Shown here piece after piece: positions 6,851-14,235 of a stretch of 43,576 nt of DNA. The position numbers and the translations under genes are program-made. Position 1 is the stretch's first letter. Every line of letters starts with the position of its first letter. Origin of the DNA: Fidelibacterota bacterium (GTDB lineage: Bacteria > Pseudomonadota > Alphaproteobacteria > Rhodospirillales > Rhodospirillaceae); contig CAMDOZ010000008.1 in NCBI GenBank assembly GCA_945903705.1, forward strand, positions 1 to 43,576. Direction: 5' to 3'. The notes under the pieces were generated by a model. That model did not search any database. It was not told the DNA's origin and was given only the letters and a program-made list of their open reading frames with translations.

Positions 6851-7717
6851 TTAGCCGCGCGGGACGGCCGCGTTGTCGATCAATCGCGCGCGTCCCAGAT
6901 GCGCCGCGACGAGCACACGGCCGGGTTCGGCGTTCGATCCAAGCGGCGCGAGGGTTTCGGCGTGGCGGGCGTCCACATAGTCCACGCTCGAGAAGCCGCT
7001 CGCGAGGATATTCTCTCGCGCGGACGAAACCGCGGCGGCGATATTCTCGCCTTGCGCGATGGCTTTGGCGGCAGTGGTGATCGCGGCGTACAGCGCCGGC
7101 GCTTTCGCGCGTTCGTTGGCCGTGAGGTAGGCGTTGCGCGATGACAACGCCAAGCCGTCGGCCTCGCGCACGGTCTCGACGCCGATGATGTCCACCGGAA
7201 TGTTGAGATCGGCCACCAGGCGACGAATGAGAACAAGCTGCTGATAATCTTTTTCGCCGAAGAGCGCGATATCCGGCAGCGCCTGCAAGAGGAGCTTGGC
7301 GACAACAGTGGCGACGCCGTCGAAGTGCCCCGGCCGGTGGGCGCCGTCGAGGATTTCGCCGATGCCGGACATACGAATGCTAGTCGCGAAGTTCGGCGGA
7401 TACATCGCGCCAACATCGGGCGCGAACAGGAGATGGACGCCGGCGCCGTTCAGCATCTCGAAATCCTGGTTTTCGCGGCGCGGATAGGCGCTGAAATCTT
7501 CCGAAGGGCCAAACTGCTTCGGGTTGACGAAGATGGTGGCGACGACGCGGTCGGCCATCTTCTTTGCCCGTTCCATGAGGGTGACGTGACCCTTATGGAG
7601 CGCGCCCATGGTGGGAACGAGCGCGACAGTGCGGCCTTCACGGCGCCACCCCTGGATGCGCCGGCGCAGGCTCTCCACGTCTCGTACCGCTACAAGATTT
7701 ACGTTTGCAGCTGCCAT
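6851..7717 (-). CDS. panC: Pantothenate synthetase (pantoate-beta-alanine ligase)
   Basis: A 288-residue enzyme joining pantoate and beta-alanine with ATP to make pantothenate. PTMGALHKGHVTLM holds the ATP-binding HxGH motif; IFVNPKQFGPSEDF, the HRPGHFDGVATVV stretch, FGEKDYQQ (binding pantoate/ATP) and LALSSRN (KMSKS-like) are all present. The start is ATG 7717 (MAAANVNLVAVRD). The frame runs 85 codons further upstream but only as the antisense-like reading of panB. It lies downstream of panB on the same strand, separated by a 118-base stretch holding a palindromic repeat and a second copy of the panC start. No strong ribosome site precedes it. Confidence 0.95.
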   Translation of the reverse strand: MAAANVNLVAVRDVESLRRRIQGWRREGRTVALVPTMGALHKGHVTLMERAKKMADRVVATIFVNPKQFGPSEDFSAYPRRENQDFEMLNGAGVHLLFAPDVGAMYPPNFATSIRMSGIGEILDGAHRPGHFDGVATVVAKLLLQALPDIALFGEKDYQQLVLIRRLVADLNIPVDIIGVETVREADGLALSSRNAYLTANERAKAPALYAAITTAAKAIAQGENIAAAVSSARENILASGFSSVDYVDARHAETLAPLGSNAEPGRVLVAAHLGRARLIDNAAVPRG

Positions 7718-7745
7718 CTTCGTATTTCGCTTTTTTGTTTGTTTG

Positions 7746-7792
7746 TGCGCAACCTGATCGGAAAACCGCTTCACACTTTTCCGGGTCGCGCA
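7746..7792. repeat. Palindromic repeat (CGGAAAA...TTTTCCG type), copy 1
   Basis: A 47-base imperfect palindrome: TGCGC at one end, GCGCA at the other, and CGGAAAA/TTTTCCG inside around CCGCTTCACAC. A related copy sits at 10536-10583. Elements with GGAAAACCG and CACTTTTCCG cores are dispersed intergenic repeats in many alphaproteobacterial genomes. Here it separates panB and the panC start remnant from panC. Confidence 0.65.
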
Positions 7793-7830
7793 CGGCGTAC
7801 CGCAACGAGATTGACGTTTGCCGCAGTCAT
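7771..7830 (-). pseudogene. Duplicated remnant of the panC start (19-codon ORF)
   Basis: Five bases after the panB stop an ATG (7830) opens a 19-codon frame, MTAANVNLVAVR followed by RARPGKV and a stop. Its first 12 residues repeat those of panC (MAAANVNLVAVR). The two 35-base segments (7796-7830 and 7683-7717) match at 29 positions, and five of the six differences fall at third codon positions. That pattern suggests both were once translated. The frame runs out inside the palindromic repeat, so this looks like an old panC beginning cut off by that element. It might still act as a short leader peptide coupling panB to panC. Confidence 0.6.
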
Positions 7831-7835
7831 CGGAC

Positions 7836-8717
7836 CTAGCGCTTCTTCGATTTCTTGCGAGGCGTTGCGGGCGCGGCGCCGTAGGTGTTCTCCGGACCGG
7901 GGAAGCGGCGTGCGCGCACGTCGGCGGCGTAGCTCGCGACGGCCTTCGAGACGTCGTCGCCCAGGTGCGCATAGCGCTTGGCGAACTTCGGCATGAAAGC
8001 GCTGTAGAGGCCGAGAATATCTTCGGCGACGATCACTTGGCCGTCGCATCCGGCCGACGCCCCGATGCCGATGGTCGGCGCGGTGCTGGCCTTGGTGATT
8101 TCGCGTGCGACAGGCTCGACGGTTCCTTCGACCACGATGCTGAAGGCGCCGGCGTCGGAGAGCGCCTTGACGTCGGCGACGAGGGCGCGCGCTTCGGCGC
8201 TGGACTTACCCTGCACGCGGAAGCCGCCGAGCACGTTCACGGATTGGGGCGTGAGGCCGATATGGCCCATCACCGGCACGCCGCGCGAGACAAGGTACTC
8301 AACGGTCGGCGCCATCACGGTGCCGCCCTCGAGCTTCACGCCGGCGCAGCCAACTTCGGACATCACACGTGCGGCCGCCTTGAAGGCGTCCACGGGCGAC
8401 GCCTGGTAGGAGCCGAAGGGCAGATCGACGATGACGCAAGCTTTGGAGCTGCCGCGCATCACGGCCTTGCCATGAGCGATCATGATATCGAGCGAGACGC
8501 CGACCGTGGTGTCCATGCCGTAGACCATCATGCCGAGGCTATCGCCCACGAGCAGAAGATCGACGTGCGGATCCATGAAGCCCGCCATGGGCGCGCTGTG
8601 GGCCGTGATACACACAATGGGCGCGGCACCCTTGCGCGCTTGGATATCGCGCGGCGTCAGGCGCTTGGTGATGGGCGTTCCGCCCTCGCGCTTCGGAGGC
8701 TGTGGCATGGTGCTCAT
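7836..8717 (-). CDS. panB: 3-methyl-2-oxobutanoate hydroxymethyltransferase
   Basis: A 293-residue PanB that makes ketopantoate from 2-ketoisovalerate using methylene-tetrahydrofolate; a (beta/alpha)8 barrel. Signatures: [32 protein letters not shown] (Mg-binding Asp), [31 protein letters not shown] and [14 protein letters not shown]. The C-terminus is Lys/Arg-rich (PRKKSKKR) and longer than usual, giving about 20-25 extra residues over typical PanB. ATG 8717 and the Met three codons in are both usable. A 25-residue membrane peptide gene precedes it on the same strand. Confidence 0.96.
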   Translation of the reverse strand: MSTMPQPPKREGGTPITKRLTPRDIQARKGAAPIVCITAHSAPMAGFMDPHVDLLLVGDSLGMMVYGMDTTVGVSLDIMIAHGKAVMRGSSKACVIVDLPFGSYQASPVDAFKAAARVMSEVGCAGVKLEGGTVMAPTVEYLVSRGVPVMGHIGLTPQSVNVLGGFRVQGKSSAEARALVADVKALSDAGAFSIVVEGTVEPVAREITKASTAPTIGIGASAGCDGQVIVAEDILGLYSAFMPKFAKRYAHLGDDVSKAVASYAADVRARRFPGPENTYGAAPATPRKKSKKR

Positions 8718-8742
8718 GACACGCGTCTCTACTCTATTTCAT

Positions 8743-8820
8743 TCATTTGCGGGAGCGATAAAACCACATGACGGCCCCAATGGCCGCGAAGAGCACCAGC
8801 AATCCCGCCGCCTCAGACAT
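8743..8820 (-). CDS. Small single-span membrane protein, 25 aa
   Basis: On the minus strand ATG 8820 to TGA 8743 encodes 25 residues: MSEAA, a hydrophobic run (GLLVLFAAIGAVMWFY) and a basic tail RSRK. The layout (short acidic start, one membrane span, positive end) is typical of bacterial small membrane proteins. A weak AAAGTGAG ribosome site lies upstream. It ends 25 bases before panB and may share its transcript. No family is recognised; the call rests on composition and position. Confidence 0.5.
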   Translation of the reverse strand: MSEAAGLLVLFAAIGAVMWFYRSRK

Positions 8821-8842
8821 ACTCACTTTGCAAGACTCATCA

Positions 8843-8919
8843 CTAGTGGTCCGATTCTAACATTCGCAATCCAGTTCCGTGTGCAATTTTGCGAATGTTA
8901 GAATCATTAGGACCACTAG
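8843..8919. repeat. CTAGTGG-ended hairpin element (MITE-like), copy 1
   Basis: CTAGTGGTCC (8843-8852) pairs with GGACCACTAG (8910-8919), and GATTCTAACATTCGCAA (8853-8869) with TTGCGAATGTTAGAATC (8889-8905), leaving a small loop and a 4-base bulge. The near-perfect 27-base arms with CTAG ends look like a miniature inverted-repeat element. It lies 14 bases from a diverged second copy. Confidence 0.75.
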
Positions 8920-8932
8920 ATATCTATAGAGT

Positions 8933-9012
8933 CTAGTGGAGCTTATGGATTTGACATTCGCATCTCAGCCTAGAAGCAAACAGGGTAGCGAATGTCAAAT
9001 CCGCTCCACTAG
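8933..9012. repeat. CTAGTGG-ended hairpin element (MITE-like), copy 2
   Basis: CTAGTGGAGC (8933-8942) pairs with GCTCCACTAG (9003-9012), and GGATTTGACATTCGC (8947-8961) with GCGAATGTCAAATCC (8988-9002), with a 4-base bulge in the left arm. The ends and the ACATTCGC core are shared with copy 1; the rest has diverged. It stops six bases before the kinase stop codon. Confidence 0.75.
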
Positions 9013-9017
9013 AAAGC

Positions 9018-10472
9018 TTATTGGGGTAACCGGATCACGAACGTCGTCCCGGCGGCCGAGGTCGAGGCCAGTTCAAGGTCGCCTCCTTGGACGCGAATCA
9101 GTTCGCGGGCGATAGGAAGGCCTAAGCCCGCACCGCCGGCGCGGGTCGAGCCGGCGAAAGGCACGAACAGATTCTCGAGGGTCCGGCGCGGGAGTCCCGG
9201 TCCATTGTCGGCGACACGCAAGACGACCTTGTCGCGCTCGCGATGCGCATCGAGCGCAATCACGCTCGCCCCGGCCTGAGCGGCATTGCGCACGAGATTG
9301 TCGACCGTGCGGGTGAGCAATTCCGGATCGGCATTAAAGGCAAATTCGCCGTCGACGCCGACATGCAGCGTGCAGCCGCTACAGACCTTTTGGAGCGCCA
9401 CGCGGAGGCCTTCAAGAAAGACCGACGCGCTCAAGGGCTCCTTATTGACTTCAGGTAAGCTTTGTTTCGCGAAGCTCATGGTCGTGTTGGAAAGATGCAC
9501 CGCGCGGTCGACCGCCTTCATCATGTTCGCGGTCATGCGGCGCACTTCCGGATCGGGCGTCGCCTCGAGGCCGTCGAGTTCGAGCGCGGCGGTGGAAAGG
9601 ATATTTTTGAGGTCGTGCGAGATCTTCGTCACAGCCGTGCCGACACCGGCGAGGCGCTCTTTCTCGAGGAGCGCCTGACGCAGCTCCTTCTGCATGGCCG
9701 CGAGCGCTTTTTCGGCGAGCCCCACTTCATCGGCGCGGTTCGAGGGCACGATGATGCGCGCCGGATCTTCAGGTGAGGCTTGGAACGACGTGATCGATTC
9801 GGTAAGCCGGCGCAAGGGATTCACCGCGAGCCATTGCAGCGTCACGTAGACCGCCGTGGCGGCGATGATGGAAACGATGAAGCCGATGAAGAGAATCCGC
9901 TGTGCATAGTTCAGCAGGTTGGCGCGCAGCGGCGACTCGTCGAGATAAACTTCGATGATCACCTGAGGCTCGCGCAGCGAGGCGCCGGTGACGGCAACCG
10001 GCACCTCGCCCGTCCGGGCCATCATGGCGAAGGCATGGAAAATAGAGTCCCAATAGTTCTCGGACCTCAAGTCGTAGACATGGGGCAGGATCGTCGGGAT
10101 GCTCGGACCCAGGGTGCGCGCCGCCTGGCCGGGCCGGTAAATGGTCATGCCGAACATGCCGCTTTGGAACAACAACGTATCTCGCAAGAGCGGATCGATC
10201 TCGGCGGTGGCGACTTCCAGGGCGACCAGGACGAGATGGGCCTGCTCGAGTTTTTGATTGAGGTAGGCGATGCGCCCCCGGGACATCATCGGCGCGAAGA
10301 CGGCGGCCTGGGCCACCATGACAAAGGCGATGGTCAGGATCAGGAGTCGGGCGGAAAGGCTGGAGGCACGCCCAGGCGGTGCGAGCGCCACCACCTCGCG
10401 CGGACGTCGGGTCCGGTCGAGGTCGGCCTCGCTTGTCTCGAGGGCAATATGCCTGCGGTCAGCCGGCGCCAT
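9018..10472 (-). CDS. Membrane sensor histidine kinase
   Basis: A 484-residue kinase. The order is: a charged 38-residue cytoplasmic start, membrane span about 40-62, a periplasmic sensor of roughly 130 residues, a second span about 195-215 and a HAMP-like segment (NPLRRLTESITSF). The H-box KISHDLKNIL has its phospho-His near residue 285. The ATPase domain has N box NLVRNAAQAG, G1 VADNGPGLP and G2 GGAGLGLPIA. No response regulator is adjacent, so it is an orphan; the receiver-only protein at 6154-6606 is a possible partner. The ligand cannot be read from the sequence. Confidence 0.92.
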   Translation of the reverse strand: MAPADRRHIALETSEADLDRTRRPREVVALAPPGRASSLSARLLILTIAFVMVAQAAVFAPMMSRGRIAYLNQKLEQAHLVLVALEVATAEIDPLLRDTLLFQSGMFGMTIYRPGQAARTLGPSIPTILPHVYDLRSENYWDSIFHAFAMMARTGEVPVAVTGASLREPQVIIEVYLDESPLRANLLNYAQRILFIGFIVSIIAATAVYVTLQWLAVNPLRRLTESITSFQASPEDPARIIVPSNRADEVGLAEKALAAMQKELRQALLEKERLAGVGTAVTKISHDLKNILSTAALELDGLEATPDPEVRRMTANMMKAVDRAVHLSNTTMSFAKQSLPEVNKEPLSASVFLEGLRVALQKVCSGCTLHVGVDGEFAFNADPELLTRTVDNLVRNAAQAGASVIALDAHRERDKVVLRVADNGPGLPRRTLENLFVPFAGSTRAGGAGLGLPIARELIRVQGGDLELASTSAAGTTFVIRLPQ

Positions 10473-10485
10473 TCGGTCTCCCCTA

Positions 10486-10521
10486 GGCCATTTCGCGATC
10501 CTCGTGGATCGAGAAATGGCC
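10486..10521. repeat. Perfect-armed hairpin upstream of the kinase gene
   Basis: GGCCATTTC-G-CGATCC (10486-10501) pairs with GGATCG-A-GAAATGGCC (10506-10521) around a TCGT loop; only one internal position is unpaired. It sits 14 bases upstream of the kinase start on the minus strand, within the leader, with no T tract. It could be a dispersed repeat or a structured leader. Confidence 0.5.
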
Positions 10522-10535
10522 GGGATTCAAATTTG

Positions 10536-10583
10536 GCGCGCTTCCTCTCGGAAAACCGGTGTCCACTTTTCCGGGAAGCACGC
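10536..10583. repeat. Palindromic repeat (CGGAAAA...TTTTCCG type), copy 2
   Basis: GCGCGCTTCC and CGGAAAA on the left pair with TTTTCCGG and GAAGCACGC on the right around a CCGGTGTCCAC core. Same family and nearly the same size as the copy at 7746-7792. Confidence 0.65.
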
Positions 10584-10751
10584 TAGGCCAGTCTTATCAC
10601 ACACATCCGAGGCATTCCCGGGGCGCCGGGGGAGCCTCAAGGGCTCCCGAATCCGCCCCTTGCCTCCCCGCCAGCGCCGGCAAGCCCTTGGGAACGGGCG
10701 GTTTTACCCGCTAAAGGGGCGAAATTGTTGAAAAATAAGGGTTCCTTGCCA

Positions 10752-10781
10752 TTGACTTGGCCGCCCGGGGGCCGCTATACA
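10752..10781 (+). promoter_or_regulatory. Sigma-70-type promoter of rpmH-rnpA
   Basis: TTGACT (10752-10757) and TATACA (10776-10781) are separated by 18 bases, placing the start near 10788, about 58 bases before the rpmH GTG. It is the best-matching housekeeping promoter in the window, as expected for a ribosomal-protein operon. Confidence 0.75.
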
Positions 10782-10845
10782 CCGCCCGCAATTGGGAGCC
10801 CGGAGCGCCGGGCCCTTTCTTTTTTGACGAACCGGAGTTGGTGAC

Positions 10846-10980
10846 GTGAAACGCACCTATCAACCCAGCAAGCTCGTGCGCAAGCGCCGCCATGGTTTCC
10901 GTACCCGTATGGAGACCGTCGGGGGCCGCAAGGTGCTCGCAAACCGCCGCGCCAAGGGCCGCAAGCGTCTGTCGGCCTAA
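10846..10980 (+). CDS. rpmH: 50S ribosomal protein L34
   Basis: The 44 codons from GTG 10846 give [20 protein letters not shown], then [20 protein letters not shown]34, nearly residue for residue the family consensus and of standard length. A CGGAG ribosome site lies 8 bases upstream. First gene of the classic rpmH-rnpA-yidD-yidC cluster. Confidence 0.98.
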   Translation: MKRTYQPSKLVRKRRHGFRTRMETVGGRKVLANRRAKGRKRLSA

Positions 10981-11012
10981 AGCCGTTTAGGCTCCGCCAG
11001 GAGCCGAAGGCG

Positions 11013-11025
11013 CCTCTCTCAGAGG
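11013..11025 (+). promoter_or_regulatory. Hairpin covering the rnpA ribosome-binding site
   Basis: CCTCT (11013-11017) can pair with AGAGG (11021-11025), which is the Shine-Dalgarno of rnpA; a 6-base-pair hairpin GGCTCC/GGAGCC (10990-11005) lies just ahead. The pair fills the rpmH-rnpA gap and could keep RnpA synthesis low relative to L34. The stem is short, so this is tentative. Confidence 0.4.
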
Positions 11026-11032
11026 AAGAGCT

Positions 11033-11440
11033 ATGTCTCAGGACACGGCCATTGAACCTGCTCGCGAAATACGCCGCGGCCGGCAGTGGACCTCTCTTGA
11101 GCGCCGCGCCGACTTTCTGCGGGTCGGAAGCTCGGGCCTCAAGCGGGTGACGCCCGCCTTCATCCTTCAAGCCGCGCCGCGGTCTTCCGAGACCGCAGGT
11201 CCGCCGATTCAAGTGGGCTTCACCGCCAGCCGCAAAGTCGGCAACGCCGTTGCGCGCAATCGGGCCAAACGCCGGTTGCGGTCGCTGACCGACCGCCTTA
11301 TCTCCTGTGCCGATCCCGCATTCGATTACGTGCTGGTGGGGCGTGGCGAGACACTGACGCGGGACTTCGCCGAAATGGAAAAAGAGCTGCGCGACGCCCT
11401 GAAGCGAATCGCGCAGCCGCGGAAGGGTACGCGCGCGTGA
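11033..11440 (+). CDS. rnpA: Ribonuclease P protein component
   Basis: A 135-residue basic protein, the protein subunit of RNase P that helps the RNA bind pre-tRNA 5' leaders. The RNR signature appears as [11 protein letters not shown] after [11 protein letters not shown]. The N-terminus (about 20 residues, [18 protein letters not shown]) precedes the usual L-x-x-R-x-D/A-F-L segment. ATG 11033 follows AGAGGAAG. It overlaps yidD by GTGA. Confidence 0.95.
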   Translation: MSQDTAIEPAREIRRGRQWTSLERRADFLRVGSSGLKRVTPAFILQAAPRSSETAGPPIQVGFTASRKVGNAVARNRAKRRLRSLTDRLISCADPAFDYVLVGRGETLTRDFAEMEKELRDALKRIAQPRKGTRA

Positions 11441-11688
11441 AGCCGGCGGGGAAACATTCACTATCTAGTCACGTGCTGCGCGGCGCGATCCGCGTGTATC
11501 AAGTGACCGTATCGCCGCTCCTCGGACCGCGCTGCCGATTCCACCCGAGTTGTTCTCATTACGCCTGCGAAGCCATCGCGACGCACGGCGCCGGAAAAGG
11601 CGCCGTGCTTGCGGCCAAGCGGCTTCTTCGCTGTCATCCCTGGGGCGGATCGGGCGTCGATCCTGTTCCAGCGCCTCCCTCTTCGTAA
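11437..11688 (+). CDS. yidD: Membrane protein insertion efficiency factor YidD
   Basis: An 83-residue Yid[28 protein letters not shown] with its three conserved cysteines (the third in [12 protein letters not shown]) and GVDPVP. Peripheral inner-membrane protein thought to assist YidC-dependent insertion. GTG start at 11437 overlaps the rnpA stop, implying translational coupling; yidC follows 18 bases later. Confidence 0.95.
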   Translation: MKPAGKHSLSSHVLRGAIRVYQVTVSPLLGPRCRFHPSCSHYACEAIATHGAGKGAVLAAKRLLRCHPWGGSGVDPVPAPPSS

Positions 11689-11706
11689 GCAGGATTTCGA
11701 GCCCCT

Positions 11707-13461
11707 ATGGATCAACGTAACCTGATTATCGCCGCCGCCGTGTCGATGCTGATCCTGCTCGGCTGGGAGATGTATTTCGCGCCGCAGCTGATGCCGCCGC
11801 CGCCGGTCGCGACCGAACAAGGGGCCACGCCGGCAGCACCCCCGAGCGTGGACACCGACGGTCCGTCCGCGCCGCTGGCCGCGCCGACAGCGCAAGGCCA
11901 GCCGGTGGCAGCACCGCCGCCCGCGGAAGCTGCGCCCGAAGCAGGCCGGGTGAAGATCGCAACAAAGCTTGTCGAGGGCTCGATCTCGCTCGCGGGAGCT
12001 CGCATCGACGACATCCACCTGGTGCGTTTCCGGGAGACGACGGATCCAAAGAGCCCGGCGATCACGCTGCTGACACCCGCCTCCTCGCCGAAGCCTTACT
12101 ACGCCGAGTTCGGCTGGATCGCCTCTGACGCGTCGCTGCGCCTGCCAAGCGCCGGCACGGTCTGGACGGCGCAAGATCCGGACGCGGTGCTGAGCGAAAG
12201 CACGCCCGTCACGCTGACCTGGGACAATGGCGAGGGATTAGAATTCCGCCGCACCATCCGCACCGACAAGGAATATCTGTTCCGGGTCGACCAGACGGTG
12301 ATTAACAAGACCGAGCGCGCCGTGACCCTCTATCCCTATGCGCTGGTCGCGCGGACCGACACGCCGGAACTCGCGGGCTTTTTCATCCTGCACGAAGGCC
12401 CCATCGGCGTTTTCAATCAAACCACTTTGATGGAGCCCGACTACGAGGAGCTCCGCGACGAGGGCAAGCAGACGGTGACTGAATCCACCGGCGGCTGGAT
12501 CGGCATCACCGACAAATACTGGCTGGCGGCGGTAGCCTTCGATCAGACAAAGAAAGTCGCCGCGACATTCACCCATTCGACACCGGGCGGCCGCGACCGC
12601 TATCAGACCGACTTGCGCGGCGAAGCGCTTGCGCTCGCGCCCGGCGAAGAAAAGGCGGTGACCGGATATGTGTTCGCGGGCGCCAAGGAACTCGAGCTTC
12701 TCGACCGCATCTCGCTCGATCCGGGTCTCACGCAGTTCGACCTCGCCATCGACTTCGGTTGGTTCTACTTCCTGACCAAGCCCTTCTTCTACGCGCTGCG
12801 CTGGCTGCACGGGATTCTCGGCAACTTCGGCCTGGCCATCATCGCCTTCTCGACCTTCCTGCGCCTTCTGATGTTCCCCATCGCCAACAAGCAGTTCAAG
12901 TCGATGAACCATCTGAAGCGCCTGCAGCCGGAGATGAAGAAGCTGCAGGAGCGGTACGGCAACGACCGGGTGAAGATGAACGAGGAGCTGATGGCGCTGT
13001 ACAAGCGCGAGAAAGCCAACCCTCTGTCCGGCTGCCTGCCTATCCTGCTTCAGATCCCGATCTTCTTCGCGCTCTATAAAGTGCTGTTCGTGACCATCGA
13101 AATGCGTCACGCGCCGTTCTACGGCTGGATCAAGGATCTTTCGGCGCCCGATCCCACGGGCTTCCTGACGTTCTTCAGCCTGGTGCCGTGGAACGTGCCG
13201 GATTTTCTCGCGATCATTAATATCGGCATCTGGCCGATCATCATGGGCGTGACGATGTTCCTCCAACAAAAGTTGGCGCCGCAGCCCGCCGATCCCGTGC
13301 AGGCCAAGGTGATGATGTTCCTGCCGGTGATCTTCACCTTCATGATGGGCACGTTCCCGGCGGGCCTGGTGATCTACTGGGCGTGGAGCAACTTGCTCGG
13401 CATCCTGCAGCAATGGATTCTGCTGCGGAGTGAACCGGCGACCGTTCCCGCAAAAAAGTAA
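11707..13461 (+). CDS. yidC: Membrane protein insertase YidC (Oxa1 family)
   Basis: A 584-residue Gram-negative YidC. It has an N-terminal membrane span (NLIIAAAVSMLILLGWEMYF), a Pro/Ala-rich linker (about 30-75), a large periplasmic beta domain (about 80-340), then the conserved five-helix insertase region. That region includes the LRWLHGILGNFGLAIIAFS helix, the cytoplasmic hairpin MNHLKRLQPEMKKLQERYGN, NPLSGCLPILLQIPIFFALY, and the last spans ending near residue 565 with the basic tail PAKK. It inserts membrane proteins alone or with SecYEG. Typical position after yidD. Confidence 0.97.
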   Translation: MDQRNLIIAAAVSMLILLGWEMYFAPQLMPPPPVATEQGATPAAPPSVDTDGPSAPLAAPTAQGQPVAAPPPAEAAPEAGRVKIATKLVEGSISLAGARIDDIHLVRFRETTDPKSPAITLLTPASSPKPYYAEFGWIASDASLRLPSAGTVWTAQDPDAVLSESTPVTLTWDNGEGLEFRRTIRTDKEYLFRVDQTVINKTERAVTLYPYALVARTDTPELAGFFILHEGPIGVFNQTTLMEPDYEELRDEGKQTVTESTGGWIGITDKYWLAAVAFDQTKKVAATFTHSTPGGRDRYQTDLRGEALALAPGEEKAVTGYVFAGAKELELLDRISLDPGLTQFDLAIDFGWFYFLTKPFFYALRWLHGILGNFGLAIIAFSTFLRLLMFPIANKQFKSMNHLKRLQPEMKKLQERYGNDRVKMNEELMALYKREKANPLSGCLPILLQIPIFFALYKVLFVTIEMRHAPFYGWIKDLSAPDPTGFLTFFSLVPWNVPDFLAIINIGIWPIIMGVTMFLQQKLAPQPADPVQAKVMMFLPVIFTFMMGTFPAGLVIYWAWSNLLGILQQWILLRSEPATVPAKK

Positions 13462-13475
13462 GCCCCTCACCCCGG

Positions 13476-13499
13476 CCCTCTCCCGCAAGCGGGAGAGGG
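13476..13499. repeat. REP-like hairpin between yidC and engB
   Basis: CCCTCTCCCGC (13476-13486) pairs exactly with GCGGGAGAGGG (13489-13499). Hairpins with CCTCTCCCGC...GCGGGAGAGG are common intergenic repeats in Proteobacteria. It ends 14 bases before the engB start, so it also places a stable stem close to that ribosome site. Confidence 0.65.
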
Positions 13500-13513
13500 A
13501 GTGGAGCGCAGTT

Positions 13514-14167
13514 GTGCCCGACACCCTAAATCCAACATTCGACCCGGCGGTCATCGAGACCGGGCGGAAGCTGTTCGCGCAGCAGTGCAACTTTCTGCTG
13601 GGCGTGCTCGAGCTCGCCCAGATGCCCGACGCGGACATCCCGGAGATCACCTTTGCGGGGCGTTCGAACGTGGGCAAGTCGAGCCTCATCAACGCGCTGA
13701 CGGGCCGTACCAACCTCGCCCGCACGTCGGTCACGCCGGGGCGGACCCAGGAGATCAACTTTTTCGACCTCGGGCGGCGGCTCACCATCACGGATTTGCC
13801 GGGCTACGGCTACGCCCAGGCGCCTAAGGATAAGGTCGAGCTTTGGACCGACTTCATCCGAAAATATCTAAAAGGCCGGCCTACCTTGCGCCGCGCCCTG
13901 GTGCTGATCGACAGCCGCCACGGCCTCAAGGATGTCGACCGGGACATCATGAAACTGATGGACGACTCGGCGGTGAACTACCAGATCATCATGACCAAGG
14001 CCGATAAGGTGAAGCCGGGGCCGCTGGCCGCCACCCGCGCCGCCATCGCCAAGGAACTGGCGGAACACGTGGCCGCGCACCCGGAAATTCTGATGACGAG
14101 CTCCGAGGACGGCTTCGGAATCCCGGAAGTCCGGGCGGCCCTTTCGGAACTCGCCCTGCCGGCGTAG
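13514..14167 (+). CDS. engB: Ribosome-biogenesis GTPase YihA/EngB
   Basis: The frame is open upstream into yidC, but the likely start is GTG 13514 (PDTLNPTFDPAVIETGRKLF), 7 bases after a GGAG; this gives 217 residues, normal for EngB. GTPase motifs: G1 GRSNVGKSS, switch region TSVTPGRTQEINFF, G3 DLPGYG, G4 TKADKV and a G5-like TSSEDG. It assists 50S subunit assembly. Follows yidC as in many Alphaproteobacteria, with argB next. Confidence 0.94.
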   Translation: MPDTLNPTFDPAVIETGRKLFAQQCNFLLGVLELAQMPDADIPEITFAGRSNVGKSSLINALTGRTNLARTSVTPGRTQEINFFDLGRRLTITDLPGYGYAQAPKDKVELWTDFIRKYLKGRPTLRRALVLIDSRHGLKDVDRDIMKLMDDSAVNYQIIMTKADKVKPGPLAATRAAIAKELAEHVAAHPEILMTSSEDGFGIPEVRAALSELALPA

Positions 14168-14235
14168 CCAAAGTGTTGCGTTAGGCGGGCGTTGGCCTTA
14201 TGCGAGTAGTTGAGAATTCACCACCGGATTCCCCC

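Noticed and set aside
10486-10521. Terminator for plus-strand transcription before rpmH
   Set aside because: The stem is strong but no T tract follows on either strand; kept as an unexplained hairpin.
12238-13791. 517-codon minus-strand ORF opposite yidC and engB
   Set aside because: Antisense shadow; yidC is unmistakable on the plus strand.
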